The translations under genes and the position numbers were made by a program. From JAGLTZ01 sp023135015 (lineage in GTDB: Bacteria > Blakebacterota > Blakebacteria > Blakebacterales > Blakebacteraceae): DNA of 21,781 nucleotides. Position 1 is the stretch's first letter, and every line of letters starts with the position of its first letter. The DNA lies in assembly GCA_030631625.1 (NCBI GenBank), contig DAOVKT010000028.1:1-21781 (forward strand), read 5' to 3'. Shown here in pieces: positions 7,368 to 15,125 of the stretch. The notes under the pieces were generated by a model, which saw nothing but the letters and a program-made list of their open reading frames with translations, was not told the DNA's origin and did no database searches.

Positions 7368-8219
7368 CTACCACCTCAATTTGAGCCCGACATTGAAATA
7401 GTGATCATCTTTTTGCGCATTCCTTGCCGGTGCCTGGCTGTCGCGCTCGAAGTGGTGGTTTACCGTCAACGATAGGATCTGGCTCAGCTGAATGCTGAGC
7501 GTGGTATCTACATCGACAAGGTAGTCGGGGGTGTAACTCCAGCGTGGTTGGTAATAGAATATGTGTTCGATCGAGATGCCCGAGGAGAAGGTGTTCGCGC
7601 CCTTCAAGCGCCAGCTGAGACGGGCTTTCCTGTCAAATTGTTCCATCGTGGATTTGAGTTTCACACCGTAATCCTCATAACTGTAGAGTCCCGCCAGGCT
7701 TATCGATACGTTGCCCGCAGGGAGGCGCCAGAACGTCCACTTTGCTCCCATCCCTCCATTCACTCTCAGGTGGAGGTTCTTGGTCGGAATATGCTGGGCG
7801 GTGCTGAAGATAAAGGGCGACCAGTCAGCCTCGGGATAGAGATCGAACTTGATTGAGCCGGTTACATTCCTGGCGATCTCTTCTCCACCGCTACTGCTGT
7901 AATCAATCCGCCCGCTAACATCGAACTCGAAGAGATTGGTCTGGAGGTGTGAAACACTCATTCCTGAACTCATCATCATCAGACTCTGATTACCACTGTA
8001 TCCGGCAAGAGCCAGGTTGACTTGAAACGACCAGCGGTCAGGTTTCTCCTCCTCCACCAACTGGGCGGAGACGGTTTTCGGTCCCGCCGCGACTGCGGCA
8101 ATCAGTATTGCCGAAGAAATGAGACAACGGGCCCGCAGCCTTTTCCCCGGATACCTCAGTCCTATGCTGGGTGCTATTCCTGTTCTTTCCATTCCGTTCT
8201 TTGCCTTGACTATCCTCAT
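7368..8219 (-). CDS. DUF481-like outer-membrane beta-barrel protein
   Basis: About 283 residues from the ATG at 8219. A long basic N-terminus precedes a signal peptide (ARCLISSAILIAAVAAG...SAQ). The mature part is a series of amphipathic strands alternating aromatic and polar residues and ends NVGLKLRW. That gives the terminal aromatic residue expected of an outer-membrane barrel. Segments such as WSFQVNLALAGYSGNQ and HIFYYQPRW, and the overall length, resemble the DUF481 (YdiY-like) family. The start is uncertain: an in-frame GTG at 8243 and an ATG at 8192 are alternatives, and none has a good ribosome site. It lies 52 bases after the ornithine aminotransferase stop and 60 bases before GH172, so co-transcription is likely. 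No specific function can be assigned. Confidence 0.6.
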   Translation of the reverse strand: MRIVKAKNGMERTGIAPSIGLRYPGKRLRARCLISSAILIAAVAAGPKTVSAQLVEEEKPDRWSFQVNLALAGYSGNQSLMMMSSGMSVSHLQTNLFEFDVSGRIDYSSSGGEEIARNVTGSIKFDLYPEADWSPFIFSTAQHIPTKNLHLRVNGGMGAKWTFWRLPAGNVSISLAGLYSYEDYGVKLKSTMEQFDRKARLSWRLKGANTFSSGISIEHIFYYQPRWSYTPDYLVDVDTTLSIQLSQILSLTVNHHFERDSQAPARNAQKDDHYFNVGLKLRW

Positions 8220-8271
8220 GAATTGGACATTGGATTTCGCCACTTACTGTAGCCGACTGCCATACAGCGGG

Positions 8272-9477
8272 CTATCCCTCCAGCACTCTGCCGATCCGCT
8301 CCAACGCCCAGTCCAGATCCTCCCTCCCGATTACCAGCGGGGGGGCGAAGCGGATCACGTTCTCGTGGGTTTCCTTGCAAAGCAGCCCCTCATCCTGGAG
8401 GGCCTCGCAGTACGGGCGGGCGGGCACAGCCAGCTCTACTCCTATGAAAAGCCCTCTGCCGCGGATTTCCACTATGTGAGGGTTCCGGATCATCAGGAGT
8501 CTGTCGAGGAAGTAGGCGCCGAGTTCGGCGCTGTGGCCTGGCAGGTCTTCATCCACAATGACATCCAGCGCGGCAAGTGCTATAGCACAGGCGAGCGGGT
8601 TGCCGCCGAACGTGCTGCCGTGATCGCCCGGGGTGAACACATCCATGATCTCCCTGCGCGAGAGAAACGCCGAAACAGGGTAGAAACCGCCCGAGAGGGC
8701 CTTGCCGATGATCAGTCCGTCGGGCTCGACATTCTCATACTGGTATGCGAAGAGCATACCGCAGCGGCCCAGGCCCGACTGGATCTCATCTAATATCAGC
8801 AGCACGTCATTCGCCCTGCATATCTCGCCGGCATGTTCCAGGTAGCCGTCTGGTGGGATACGGATCCCGGCTTCCCCCTGGATCGGTTCGACAAGGAATG
8901 CGCAGGTGTTCCCGGTCACGGCATGCTCGAGGGCGGGGGCATCGCCGTAGTCTATGATCTTGAAACCTGGTGTAAAGGGGCCGAAGCCGTCGCGGTACTG
9001 CGGCTCGGTGGAAGCCGAGATCGCCGTGATCGTGCGGCCGTGGAAGTTGTCGCGGCACACGATGATCTCCTGACTCCCGGCAGGGATACCCTTTACCTTC
9101 TCTCCCCACTTGCGGGCGGCCTTTATTGCCGTTTCGACGGCCTCGGCGCCGGAGTTCATCGGAAGCGCCACATCCATGCCCGTCATCTGGTGGAGCCGCC
9201 TGTATAGAAGGGGAAGCTGGTCGTTACGGAAGGCCCTGCTCGTGAGCGTAACCTTCTCCATCTGTTCAAGGGCGGCCCGGCGTATTGCGGGATGGCAGTG
9301 CCCCTGGTTGATGGCGGAATAGGAGGAGAGGAAGTCGAGATACCTCTTCCCCTCCACATCCCACACCCAGACTCCTTCAGCTCTGGCAATAATAACGTCG
9401 AGCGGATGGTAGTTGTGGGCTCCGTAGTTCTCCTCCAGGGTGATGTATTCAGGCGGGTTCAGACCGGCATCGCTCAC
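8272..9477 (-). CDS. rocD: Ornithine--oxo-acid aminotransferase
   Basis: 401 residues, the usual length of bacterial ornithine aminotransferase. It transfers the delta-amino group of ornithine to 2-oxoglutarate, giving glutamate-5-semialdehyde (EC 2.6.1.13) in arginine/ornithine catabolism or proline supply, in the cytosol. Diagnostic stretches are ENYGAHNYHPLDVIIARAEG, LPMNSGAEAVETA, NFHGRT, VEPIQGEAGI, ILDEIQSGLGR (Asp230 contacts the PLP ring nitrogen) and IIGKALSGG with the PLP Lys259. The C-terminal KETHENVIRFAPPL separates it from acetylornithine transaminases. The GTG at 9477 was chosen because AAGGA lies 8 bases upstream and it gives the family's normal N-terminus; the frame stays open to 9576 without motifs. 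No other arginine or proline genes are in the window. The gene leads a run of three minus-strand genes. Confidence 0.93.
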   Translation of the reverse strand: MSDAGLNPPEYITLEENYGAHNYHPLDVIIARAEGVWVWDVEGKRYLDFLSSYSAINQGHCHPAIRRAALEQMEKVTLTSRAFRNDQLPLLYRRLHQMTGMDVALPMNSGAEAVETAIKAARKWGEKVKGIPAGSQEIIVCRDNFHGRTITAISASTEPQYRDGFGPFTPGFKIIDYGDAPALEHAVTGNTCAFLVEPIQGEAGIRIPPDGYLEHAGEICRANDVLLILDEIQSGLGRCGMLFAYQYENVEPDGLIIGKALSGGFYPVSAFLSRREIMDVFTPGDHGSTFGGNPLACAIALAALDVIVDEDLPGHSAELGAYFLDRLLMIRNPHIVEIRGRGLFIGVELAVPARPYCEALQDEGLLCKETHENVIRFAPPLVIGREDLDWALERIGRVLEG

Positions 9478-9681
9478 GGCGCTGTTCCTTTCAGAAATGA
9501 TGACTTTCGCGAGACCGCGTATTTCAATCAGACTACTTATTGAACAGAGGGTCCGATAATTACGTAATAGAAACAAGGACTAGACCCCGACACAGAGTAA
9601 CTTCACTCTGGTGGAGAGGGTGTCCAGTTCCATATTCTGTGCGGGAACCTACCCTGGGAATACGAAAGAGAGCTGTAGGGA
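9478..9681. promoter_or_regulatory. Divergent region between rocD and the ABC exporter
   Basis: Contains a perfect 10-bp palindrome attacgtaat (9559-9568) and a 6-bp hairpin cagagt/actctg with a 6-base loop (9593-9610). Either could be an operator or leader structure. No convincing promoter hexamer pair was found for either direction. Confidence 0.3.
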
Positions 9682-10602
9682 ATGATAAAAGTATCGGTAG
9701 AGAAGGTTACCAAGAGTTTCGGGGCATTGAGAGCTGTGGATGAAGTCTCCCTTGAAACCCGTGGCGGGGAGGTCTTCGCCCTGCTGGGACCCAACGGGGC
9801 GGGCAAGACCACCCTGATCAGGATGATCATGGACATCATGAGGCCCGATTCGGGAACTATCACGTTCGACGGGAGCCCCATCAGCTACGAGCTGAAACAT
9901 CGCACAGGCTACCTGCCCGAGGAGCGAGGTCTTTACAAGAAACAGATTCTGGGAGAGGTGGTCGCGTTTTTCGGACAACTTCACGGCCTGAGCAGGGATG
10001 AGGCCAGGGCGCGGGCGCATGATTGGCTGGCCAGGGTCGACCTGGCAGACTGGGAGAAGAAGAAGGTCGAGGAGCTGAGCAAGGGGATGCAGCAGAAAGC
10101 CCAGCTGGCCATTACCCTGCTGCACGATCCCGACCTGGTCATACTTGACGAGCCTTTTGCAGGACTCGACCCGGTGAATACGAAGATGGTCAAGGACTTC
10201 ATACTGGAGATGAAGAACAGAAGGAAGACCGTGCTGCTCTCGACCCACCAGATGGCGCACGTAGAGGCCCTGGCCGATCACGTATTCATGATCAGCCACG
10301 GCCGGCGGGTGCTCTACGGAACCCTGCAGGATATCAAGAAGGATTATTCCGATAACGCCGTTATGGTGAATGAGGAAGTGGATACGAAGGATTTTGAAGG
10401 AGTCACCAGGGTAGATGCCGAAGCGGCACCGGGCAGGCTGCAGAAGGTATGGCTGCAGAGTGATGTGGAACCGGGGGCATTCCTCCGAGAGCTGTTGGAC
10501 AGGGAGGAGCCGGTGGAGCATTACGAGCTGGCCGAGACACCGCTGGAGGACATTTTCGTGAGGCTTGCCAAGAGGCCTGAAGCTGAGGAGGTGGCCTCAT
10601 GA
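9682..10602 (+). CDS. ABC transporter ATP-binding protein, NatA/YhaQ-like (DUF4162 type)
   Basis: 306 residues: a complete nucleotide-binding domain followed by a roughly 80-residue C-terminal extension of the kind called DUF4162. Visible motifs are Walker A GPNGAGKT (36-43), signature LSKGM (132-136), Walker B LVILDEP (152-158), D-loop AGLDP and switch His189 in STHQ. The Q-loop position reads GYLPEERGLY, with Glu80 where classical ABC proteins have Gln; this reading is common in the NatA/YhaQ subfamily. It powers the membrane partner encoded next, whose ATG overlaps this stop (ATGA). Subfamily members are linked to sodium or drug export, but the substrate here is unknown. The ATG at 9682 has AGGGA almost touching it and GAGAG further upstream, so the ribosome site is imperfect. 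Confidence 0.92.
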   Translation: MIKVSVEKVTKSFGALRAVDEVSLETRGGEVFALLGPNGAGKTTLIRMIMDIMRPDSGTITFDGSPISYELKHRTGYLPEERGLYKKQILGEVVAFFGQLHGLSRDEARARAHDWLARVDLADWEKKKVEELSKGMQQKAQLAITLLHDPDLVILDEPFAGLDPVNTKMVKDFILEMKNRRKTVLLSTHQMAHVEALADHVFMISHGRRVLYGTLQDIKKDYSDNAVMVNEEVDTKDFEGVTRVDAEAAPGRLQKVWLQSDVEPGAFLRELLDREEPVEHYELAETPLEDIFVRLAKRPEAEEVAS

Positions 10603-11951
10603 GGCGCGCACTGCTGGTTGCGAGGCGCGAGCTCTCGGTGACCTTAAGGCGAAAAGCCTACCTGCTGACGATATTCGGCATGCCCGTCCTGTTCGGCGCC
10701 ATCTTCGGGGTCATGGGGTATGTTACGGCCAAATCGGCGATGAAGATCAGGCCGAAGGTCGTGGCGGTTGTGGATAGCAGCGGGGTGGTGGACACCTCCA
10801 TACTGCTCGATCTGGAGAAGCAGGCGAGGGACTACAATGTCCTGAGCGATGAGGCCCAGGAGGCTCTCGATAACCGGCTGTCGGGCCTGAATCCCTCGAC
10901 CAGGGCGCTGGCCGGAGAGATCTTCAGTGGATTCCGCGGCACGATCGCCCTGCTCATGATGTCGGACGCCGACAGCGCGAGGGAGGCGACCAGAAGAGGG
11001 GACCTCGAAGGCGCGCTCCTGGTTTCAGGTGATTATCTGAACACGGGAAGGGTGTGGGGCTACACGCAGTCGCGATCGTTCATGGAGGACGGCGAAGGGC
11101 CGGCCGAAAGACTTCTGCGACAGACGCTGACGCTCAGTTTGCTCAAGGATCAGAATATCGATCCCGCGATCCAGAACCGGATCCTGCGGCCGATGAGCCT
11201 GAGGATGTATGAAGTGTCGGAGCCGGGCGAGGAGTTCGAGGAGACCGGCATAGCTTCCGAGATACGCAAGTTCGCGCTTCCTTATGGATTCTCTCTGCTG
11301 CTGATGATGTCGATCTTGATGGGAGGGGGGTTCCTCCTCCAGGGGGTGGCGGAGGAGAAGGAGAACAGGGTGATAGAGATCCTGCTCTCAGGCCTGACTC
11401 CGGACGACCTGATGACAGGCAAGGTTCTGGGGCTGGGCGCAGCCGCGCTGATCCAGATCCTCGTGTGGCTGGGCATGGCATTCGCCTTGCTTACCATTGC
11501 CTCACGGAACTTTTTACCAGATTTTGATGTGCCACTGGATCTGTTCCTTATATGTCTGGGTTATTTCCTGGTCGGGTTCCTGATGATCTCCAGCCTGATG
11601 GCGGGGGCGGGCAGCCTGGGCAATACGATGAAAGAGAGCCAGCAGCTGTCCACATGGTTCACGATACCCATTGTTGCTCCCTTCTTCCTGATAATGGTGA
11701 TACTGGCGGAGCCTAACGGCATCGTCGCCCGCATCCTCTCCTACATCCCGCTCACAAGTCCCGTGACTATGATGCTGCGGCTGCCCTCGGGGCAGGTGCC
11801 GTGGTGGGAGCTGCCGTTGACATTTGTGATACTTATCGTATCAGTCTACCTGGCCCTCAAACTGGGTGGGAAACTCTTCCGGCTCGGCTCGCTGATGTAC
11901 GGCAAGCGTCCGACAGTTCCGGAGATCTGGAGGTGGATGCGGCAGGCCTGA
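10599..11951 (+). CDS. ABC-2 type transporter permease, NatB/YhaP-like
   Basis: 450 residues. One membrane helix near the N-terminus (about 21-43) precedes a large extracytoplasmic domain of about 185 residues. A cluster of about five further helices begins near residue 232 (FALPYGFSLLLMMSILMGGGF) and ends near 430. The segment EEKENRVIEILLSG (about 250-263), between the second and third helices, is the coupling-helix motif of ABC-2 export permeases. This topology fits the ABC2_membrane_3/NatB group that pairs with DUF4162-type ATPases. The start overlaps the ATPase stop as ATGA and has GAGGAGG seven bases upstream. A half-transporter pair would dimerise. The likely role is export across the inner membrane; the substrate is unknown. 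The stop codon is inside a palindrome shared with the converging lipoprotein gene. Confidence 0.9.
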   Translation: MRRALLVARRELSVTLRRKAYLLTIFGMPVLFGAIFGVMGYVTAKSAMKIRPKVVAVVDSSGVVDTSILLDLEKQARDYNVLSDEAQEALDNRLSGLNPSTRALAGEIFSGFRGTIALLMMSDADSAREATRRGDLEGALLVSGDYLNTGRVWGYTQSRSFMEDGEGPAERLLRQTLTLSLLKDQNIDPAIQNRILRPMSLRMYEVSEPGEEFEETGIASEIRKFALPYGFSLLLMMSILMGGGFLLQGVAEEKENRVIEILLSGLTPDDLMTGKVLGLGAAALIQILVWLGMAFALLTIASRNFLPDFDVPLDLFLICLGYFLVGFLMISSLMAGAGSLGNTMKESQQLSTWFTIPIVAPFFLIMVILAEPNGIVARILSYIPLTSPVTMMLRLPSGQVPWWELPLTFVILIVSVYLALKLGGKLFRLGSLMYGKRPTVPEIWRWMRQA

Positions 11952-11963
11952 GCCCCGCTCAGG
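11947..11963. terminator. Perfect palindrome spanning both convergent stop codons
   Basis: cctgagc (11947-11953), loop ccc, gctcagg (11957-11963) form a perfect 7-bp stem. The permease stop TGA (11949-11951) lies in one arm and the lipoprotein stop (TGA on the minus strand, 11961-11959) in the mirror position of the other. There is no T-tract, so this may be a weak or factor-assisted bidirectional terminator or an mRNA 3'-end protector. Confidence 0.45.
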
Positions 11964-12513
11964 GGGTCACGTATATCAGTTTTACTCTTCTGGTAGGGGG
12001 GTGCATTTCGATATCGACAGGGGGAATCTGCTCCGGAGCCTTGACTGTGACCGTGCCCCCGAACTCCAGGAAGAATTCAGTCTCGGTCAGATTCTCCCAG
12101 TTCCACGGGTGGCCCTGCGAATCCTGTGGGGGGAAGTCGAGGTATATCCTGACAAACTCGCCGGGCCCCAGGTGGTCGTCGTCGGCCTCGAAGTTCACCT
12201 TTTTTTCTACCAGTTTGTTCCGCGACGGTTTGGTTGCCAGCGATATGGTTATCGCCGCCCGGATTTCATAGGGTGGTTTTAGCACGAACTGTACGGTGCT
12301 GCCTTCGCCGCCGGTAATGTTGATAATATCTACGCCGAACGGCCCGATCCCTCCTCCGCCGTCGGGGAATTCCAGCTCATCCTCCACTGCGATGCTGGCC
12401 CGCAGCTCGTAGTCGGGTGTCTCGTAAGTCGGCAGTTTCTCTTCGCAGCTTCCTATTATCAGTGATGCGGCCAGAAGAACCGGAAGTCTTACATGTAGTG
12501 TCTGAAGACGCAT
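11959..12513 (-). CDS. Putative lipoprotein of unknown function
   Basis: 184 residues. The N-terminus MRLQTLHVRLPVLLAASLIIGSCEEK is a lipoprotein signal with a lipobox-like I-G-S-C, giving Cys23 as the acylated residue. The mature part is rich in acidic and beta-forming segments (ELEFPDGGGGIGPFGVDIIN, YEIRAAITISL, FVRIYLDFPPQDSQGHPW). It looks like a small all-beta domain, but I do not recognise the family. Its start overlaps the stop of the TonB-receptor gene by one base (TAATG), so the two are translationally coupled and probably act together at the outer membrane. It is far too short and compositionally different to be a SusD-type partner. The receptor/lipoprotein pair may be a dedicated uptake or surface complex; this is inference. 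Confidence 0.75.
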   Translation of the reverse strand: MRLQTLHVRLPVLLAASLIIGSCEEKLPTYETPDYELRASIAVEDELEFPDGGGGIGPFGVDIINITGGEGSTVQFVLKPPYEIRAAITISLATKPSRNKLVEKKVNFEADDDHLGPGEFVRIYLDFPPQDSQGHPWNWENLTETEFFLEFGGTVTVKAPEQIPPVDIEMHPPTRRVKLIYVTP

Positions 12514-15125
12514 TAGAACCTTACCTCTATTCCTACCCGTGTACGGCGGCCTGTTCGATAGGCACCCGGGTCACCCAGTTCACCCCCGATCCGCCCGTCG
12601 CTGGAGATCCAGACAACGTTCTGACGGTCGGTAAGGTTGCGCATATCACAGAAGACCCTCAGCACCAGATCGCGCCCGCCCGTTCTGATAGGCCAGTCCC
12701 GGCTGATGCGTGCATCGACCAGAAAGATATCCCTCATTCGTGCATCGTTGGGAATAAGCCGGGTTCCTTCCGGTAGTATCCCCGATGTGGACGGTGCGTA
12801 GGTGTACGGCCGCGGGCTGTTGTAGCGGGCCACAACGTCGAAGAGGGCACCGTGGAACGACCCTCGTGCCTCGACCGCCAGGGTGTGCCGCTGATCCCAC
12901 GAGAGATAGTACATCATCCGTGGGGGCTCGAAACCCCACTGCAGGTAATTCAGCCCCGACAGACCTGTATCGGCATGTCCCCTTACGATCATGAAGGTGT
13001 AGGCCGCCTTGATACCGATACCCTCCACCGGGCGCTTCTCGATGGCCAGCTCGAGGCCCGATGAACGTGCCAGCGGCAGATTGACATACTGTGTGAAACC
13101 GTCCTCGAGAGCCCGCGAATCAGACGCCAGAAATGTTTTAGTATCAATAAGATTAAAGGATTCTTTAAAGAAATACGTTAAGGAACCGGCAGTCCGGGGA
13201 TCGAATTCTCTCCTGAATGAGAATTCGTAGGCTTTCGTCCGCTGGTGTTTCAAGTCGGGGTTGCCTACAAGTACCCTAAGACCGCGGGTGAGGTCGAGAT
13301 TGAGCCCGGAGTAGAGCTGGTCGAACAGAGGTACCTGGAAGAATTCGCCGTAGTTGAAAAGGAAATAGGTCTGTGTGTCTATGGGGAAAGCCAGTCCCAC
13401 CCTGGGGCTGATGCGCGACTTGCGGTCGGCAGGGACCCACCCGGTTATCTCCTGCTCGAATTCTTCGGCCGTGGTCGGGACCCACTCGATGACCGGGCGT
13501 TGGGCCCTCGGGTCGAGCCAGTCGTAGCGCAACCCGAACTTCAGAACGAACCCTTCATCCGTTTCATACATGTGCTGCGCGAATACGGCACCGGTGCGGG
13601 GCGCGTAGCTGTAGGTGGAGGAGAAATCGAGTGGCTCCAGGGTGGGCAGGGGGAGACTGTAGAAGGTGGTCTGCGGCTCTACCTTGAGCAGGTCGGAGTC
13701 GAGACTGTAGAAGGCCAGTTCGAATCCTACTTTTATCCGGTGGCGCCCCGCCTGTGCTGTCAGCGTCCCCCTTCCTGTCGTAATATCCTGGTCGCCCCGG
13801 AACCACCAGAGCCGCTGGCCGCTGTCTACATACTGGAGGAATGAGTCATACTGCCACAGGGGCTGTGTCTCCAGTGAATCGCGCAGACCTTCGTTGACTC
13901 CCCTGCGAATGTTGAACCGTGAAAGCTGGAGATCGTAGAAGATGTACGGAGTGATCATATGGTTCAGGGTGACGGCAAGGCGGCTGCTGTCACGCCACTG
14001 GGCCGGCAGTCCTTCCAGGTTGTGCCGCCAGCGCCACTCGTAGCCGTGCCTCCACTCGTGGCTAAGAAGGGCCTGTGCCGATGCGCGCAGGGTCGGGCTG
14101 AAATAGAGGTCTGAGCGTGCGAAGACGTTATATGACCGGGCGTAAGGCTTTGGGAATGACGTATGCTCGAGGTCCTGCCACCAGCGGGAGTTATCGGTAC
14201 CCATATCCGCGGCCACCATGTAGAAGGCCCTGTCACGGCGGATAGGTCCTCCCACGAGGGCTTCGAACTGTGTGCGCCCCGAATGTTCTGTTCCGCCGAA
14301 GGAAGCCCCCAGATCGTCGCGGTCGTAGCGGATTAGCGCCTCAGGTGAGTTACCCCCCCGCCGGGTGATGATGTGGACCACACCCGAAAGGGCATTGCCG
14401 AACTCGGCATCGAACCCCCCTGTGTGTACGTTCAGCTCGGTGATGACCGACTTGGGCAGCCCGATCGCGGCCTCGCCTGTGCTCGGATCCTGTACCGGAA
14501 CACCATCCATAACGTAGATGGTCTCGCCAGCCCTTCCACCCCGGATGTGGCCGCCGTATACCACCCCTGGCTGCAGCTCCACGATTTCCTGAAAAGTATC
14601 CACGGGAAGGCGTTCTATAGCCACCGAACCAACCCTGTGGAGGGTTCCGGTCACGTCTTTCTGGATCAGTGGCCGTTCGGCGACAACCACAACGGGCGGC
14701 AGTTCCACGGGGGTTGGTTCCATCCTTGCATCGATAACTGTACGGAGAGAAGGTAAAACGGCCACCTTTTCGATGCGCACCTCACGGTACCCGATATAGC
14801 GGAACAGCAGTGTGTGTTCACCGATCGGGATATTCCTCATCAGGTAGAAACCTTCAGAATTGGTCAGGCTGCCGTAGGGAGTGCCTTCTACGAATACGTT
14901 GACGGCTGCCAGCACCTCTCCGGTGGCGTCGTCACGTACACTACCTTGGATGATACCTGTGGACGCCGATTGCGCCCGGGCCGTCGAAGGGATGAGCAGG
15001 GCCGGCGTCAACAGAAGGACCGCCCAGGCCGTCAGGCAACAGCGCAGGAAACCGAAAGGATGCTTGGTGGTATAAACCTGTACATGAGTTGAGGGCCCGT
15101 CTATCTTAGCAAGCCATTGAATCAT
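12513..15125 (-). CDS. TonB-dependent receptor with N-terminal carboxypeptidase-regulatory-like domain
   Basis: 870 residues. A long 28-residue lead is followed by a signal peptide ending PSTARAQ (about residue 52). A CarboxypepD_reg-like beta domain (about 57-140) contains GIIQGSVRDDATGEVLAAVNV. The plug (about 145-255) shows RLPVDTFQEIVELQPGVV, YVMDGVPVQDP and FGNALSGVVHIITRRGG. A 22-strand-type barrel completes the protein and ends RTRVGIEVRF with the terminal Phe recognised by the Bam machinery. These proteins import large substrates across the outer membrane using TonB/ExbBD energy; the ligand is not predictable. The ATG at 15125 is preceded by GGAG with 6-base spacing and no other usable start precedes the signal peptide. 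It overlaps head-to-head with the bamA start. The lipoprotein gene follows by a one-base overlap. Confidence 0.92.
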   Translation of the reverse strand: MIQWLAKIDGPSTHVQVYTTKHPFGFLRCCLTAWAVLLLTPALLIPSTARAQSASTGIIQGSVRDDATGEVLAAVNVFVEGTPYGSLTNSEGFYLMRNIPIGEHTLLFRYIGYREVRIEKVAVLPSLRTVIDARMEPTPVELPPVVVVAERPLIQKDVTGTLHRVGSVAIERLPVDTFQEIVELQPGVVYGGHIRGGRAGETIYVMDGVPVQDPSTGEAAIGLPKSVITELNVHTGGFDAEFGNALSGVVHIITRRGGNSPEALIRYDRDDLGASFGGTEHSGRTQFEALVGGPIRRDRAFYMVAADMGTDNSRWWQDLEHTSFPKPYARSYNVFARSDLYFSPTLRASAQALLSHEWRHGYEWRWRHNLEGLPAQWRDSSRLAVTLNHMITPYIFYDLQLSRFNIRRGVNEGLRDSLETQPLWQYDSFLQYVDSGQRLWWFRGDQDITTGRGTLTAQAGRHRIKVGFELAFYSLDSDLLKVEPQTTFYSLPLPTLEPLDFSSTYSYAPRTGAVFAQHMYETDEGFVLKFGLRYDWLDPRAQRPVIEWVPTTAEEFEQEITGWVPADRKSRISPRVGLAFPIDTQTYFLFNYGEFFQVPLFDQLYSGLNLDLTRGLRVLVGNPDLKHQRTKAYEFSFRREFDPRTAGSLTYFFKESFNLIDTKTFLASDSRALEDGFTQYVNLPLARSSGLELAIEKRPVEGIGIKAAYTFMIVRGHADTGLSGLNYLQWGFEPPRMMYYLSWDQRHTLAVEARGSFHGALFDVVARYNSPRPYTYAPSTSGILPEGTRLIPNDARMRDIFLVDARISRDWPIRTGGRDLVLRVFCDMRNLTDRQNVVWISSDGRIGGELGDPGAYRTGRRTRVGIEVRF

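Noticed and set aside
8250..8274. Hairpin tagcc...ggcta around the rocD stop as a terminator
   Set aside because: The stem is only five base pairs with an interrupted inner part and no T-tract on the minus strand.
5685..9477. A dedicated metabolic operon of ornithine aminotransferase, DUF481-like protein and GH172
   Set aside because: The genes are co-oriented and close, but no shared substrate or pathway is evident, so co-transcription is possible while functional linkage is unsupported.
9649..10521. Long open frame (290 codons) antisense to the ABC ATPase gene
   Set aside because: It is the mirror of a gene with all ATPase motifs intact, has no ribosome site or recognisable domain, and arises from the GC-rich codon pattern.
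13705..13725. Bases resembling the tRNA T-loop (gttcgaatcc) as a possible second attachment copy
   Set aside because: Only about ten bases match, there is no flanking stem or acceptor strand, and the site lies within the well-conserved receptor coding sequence.
11959..15125. SusC/SusD-type glycan uptake pair
   Set aside because: The lipoprotein is only 184 residues and lacks the helical SusD character, and the receptor at 870 residues is shorter than typical SusC; no glycan utilisation cluster surrounds it.
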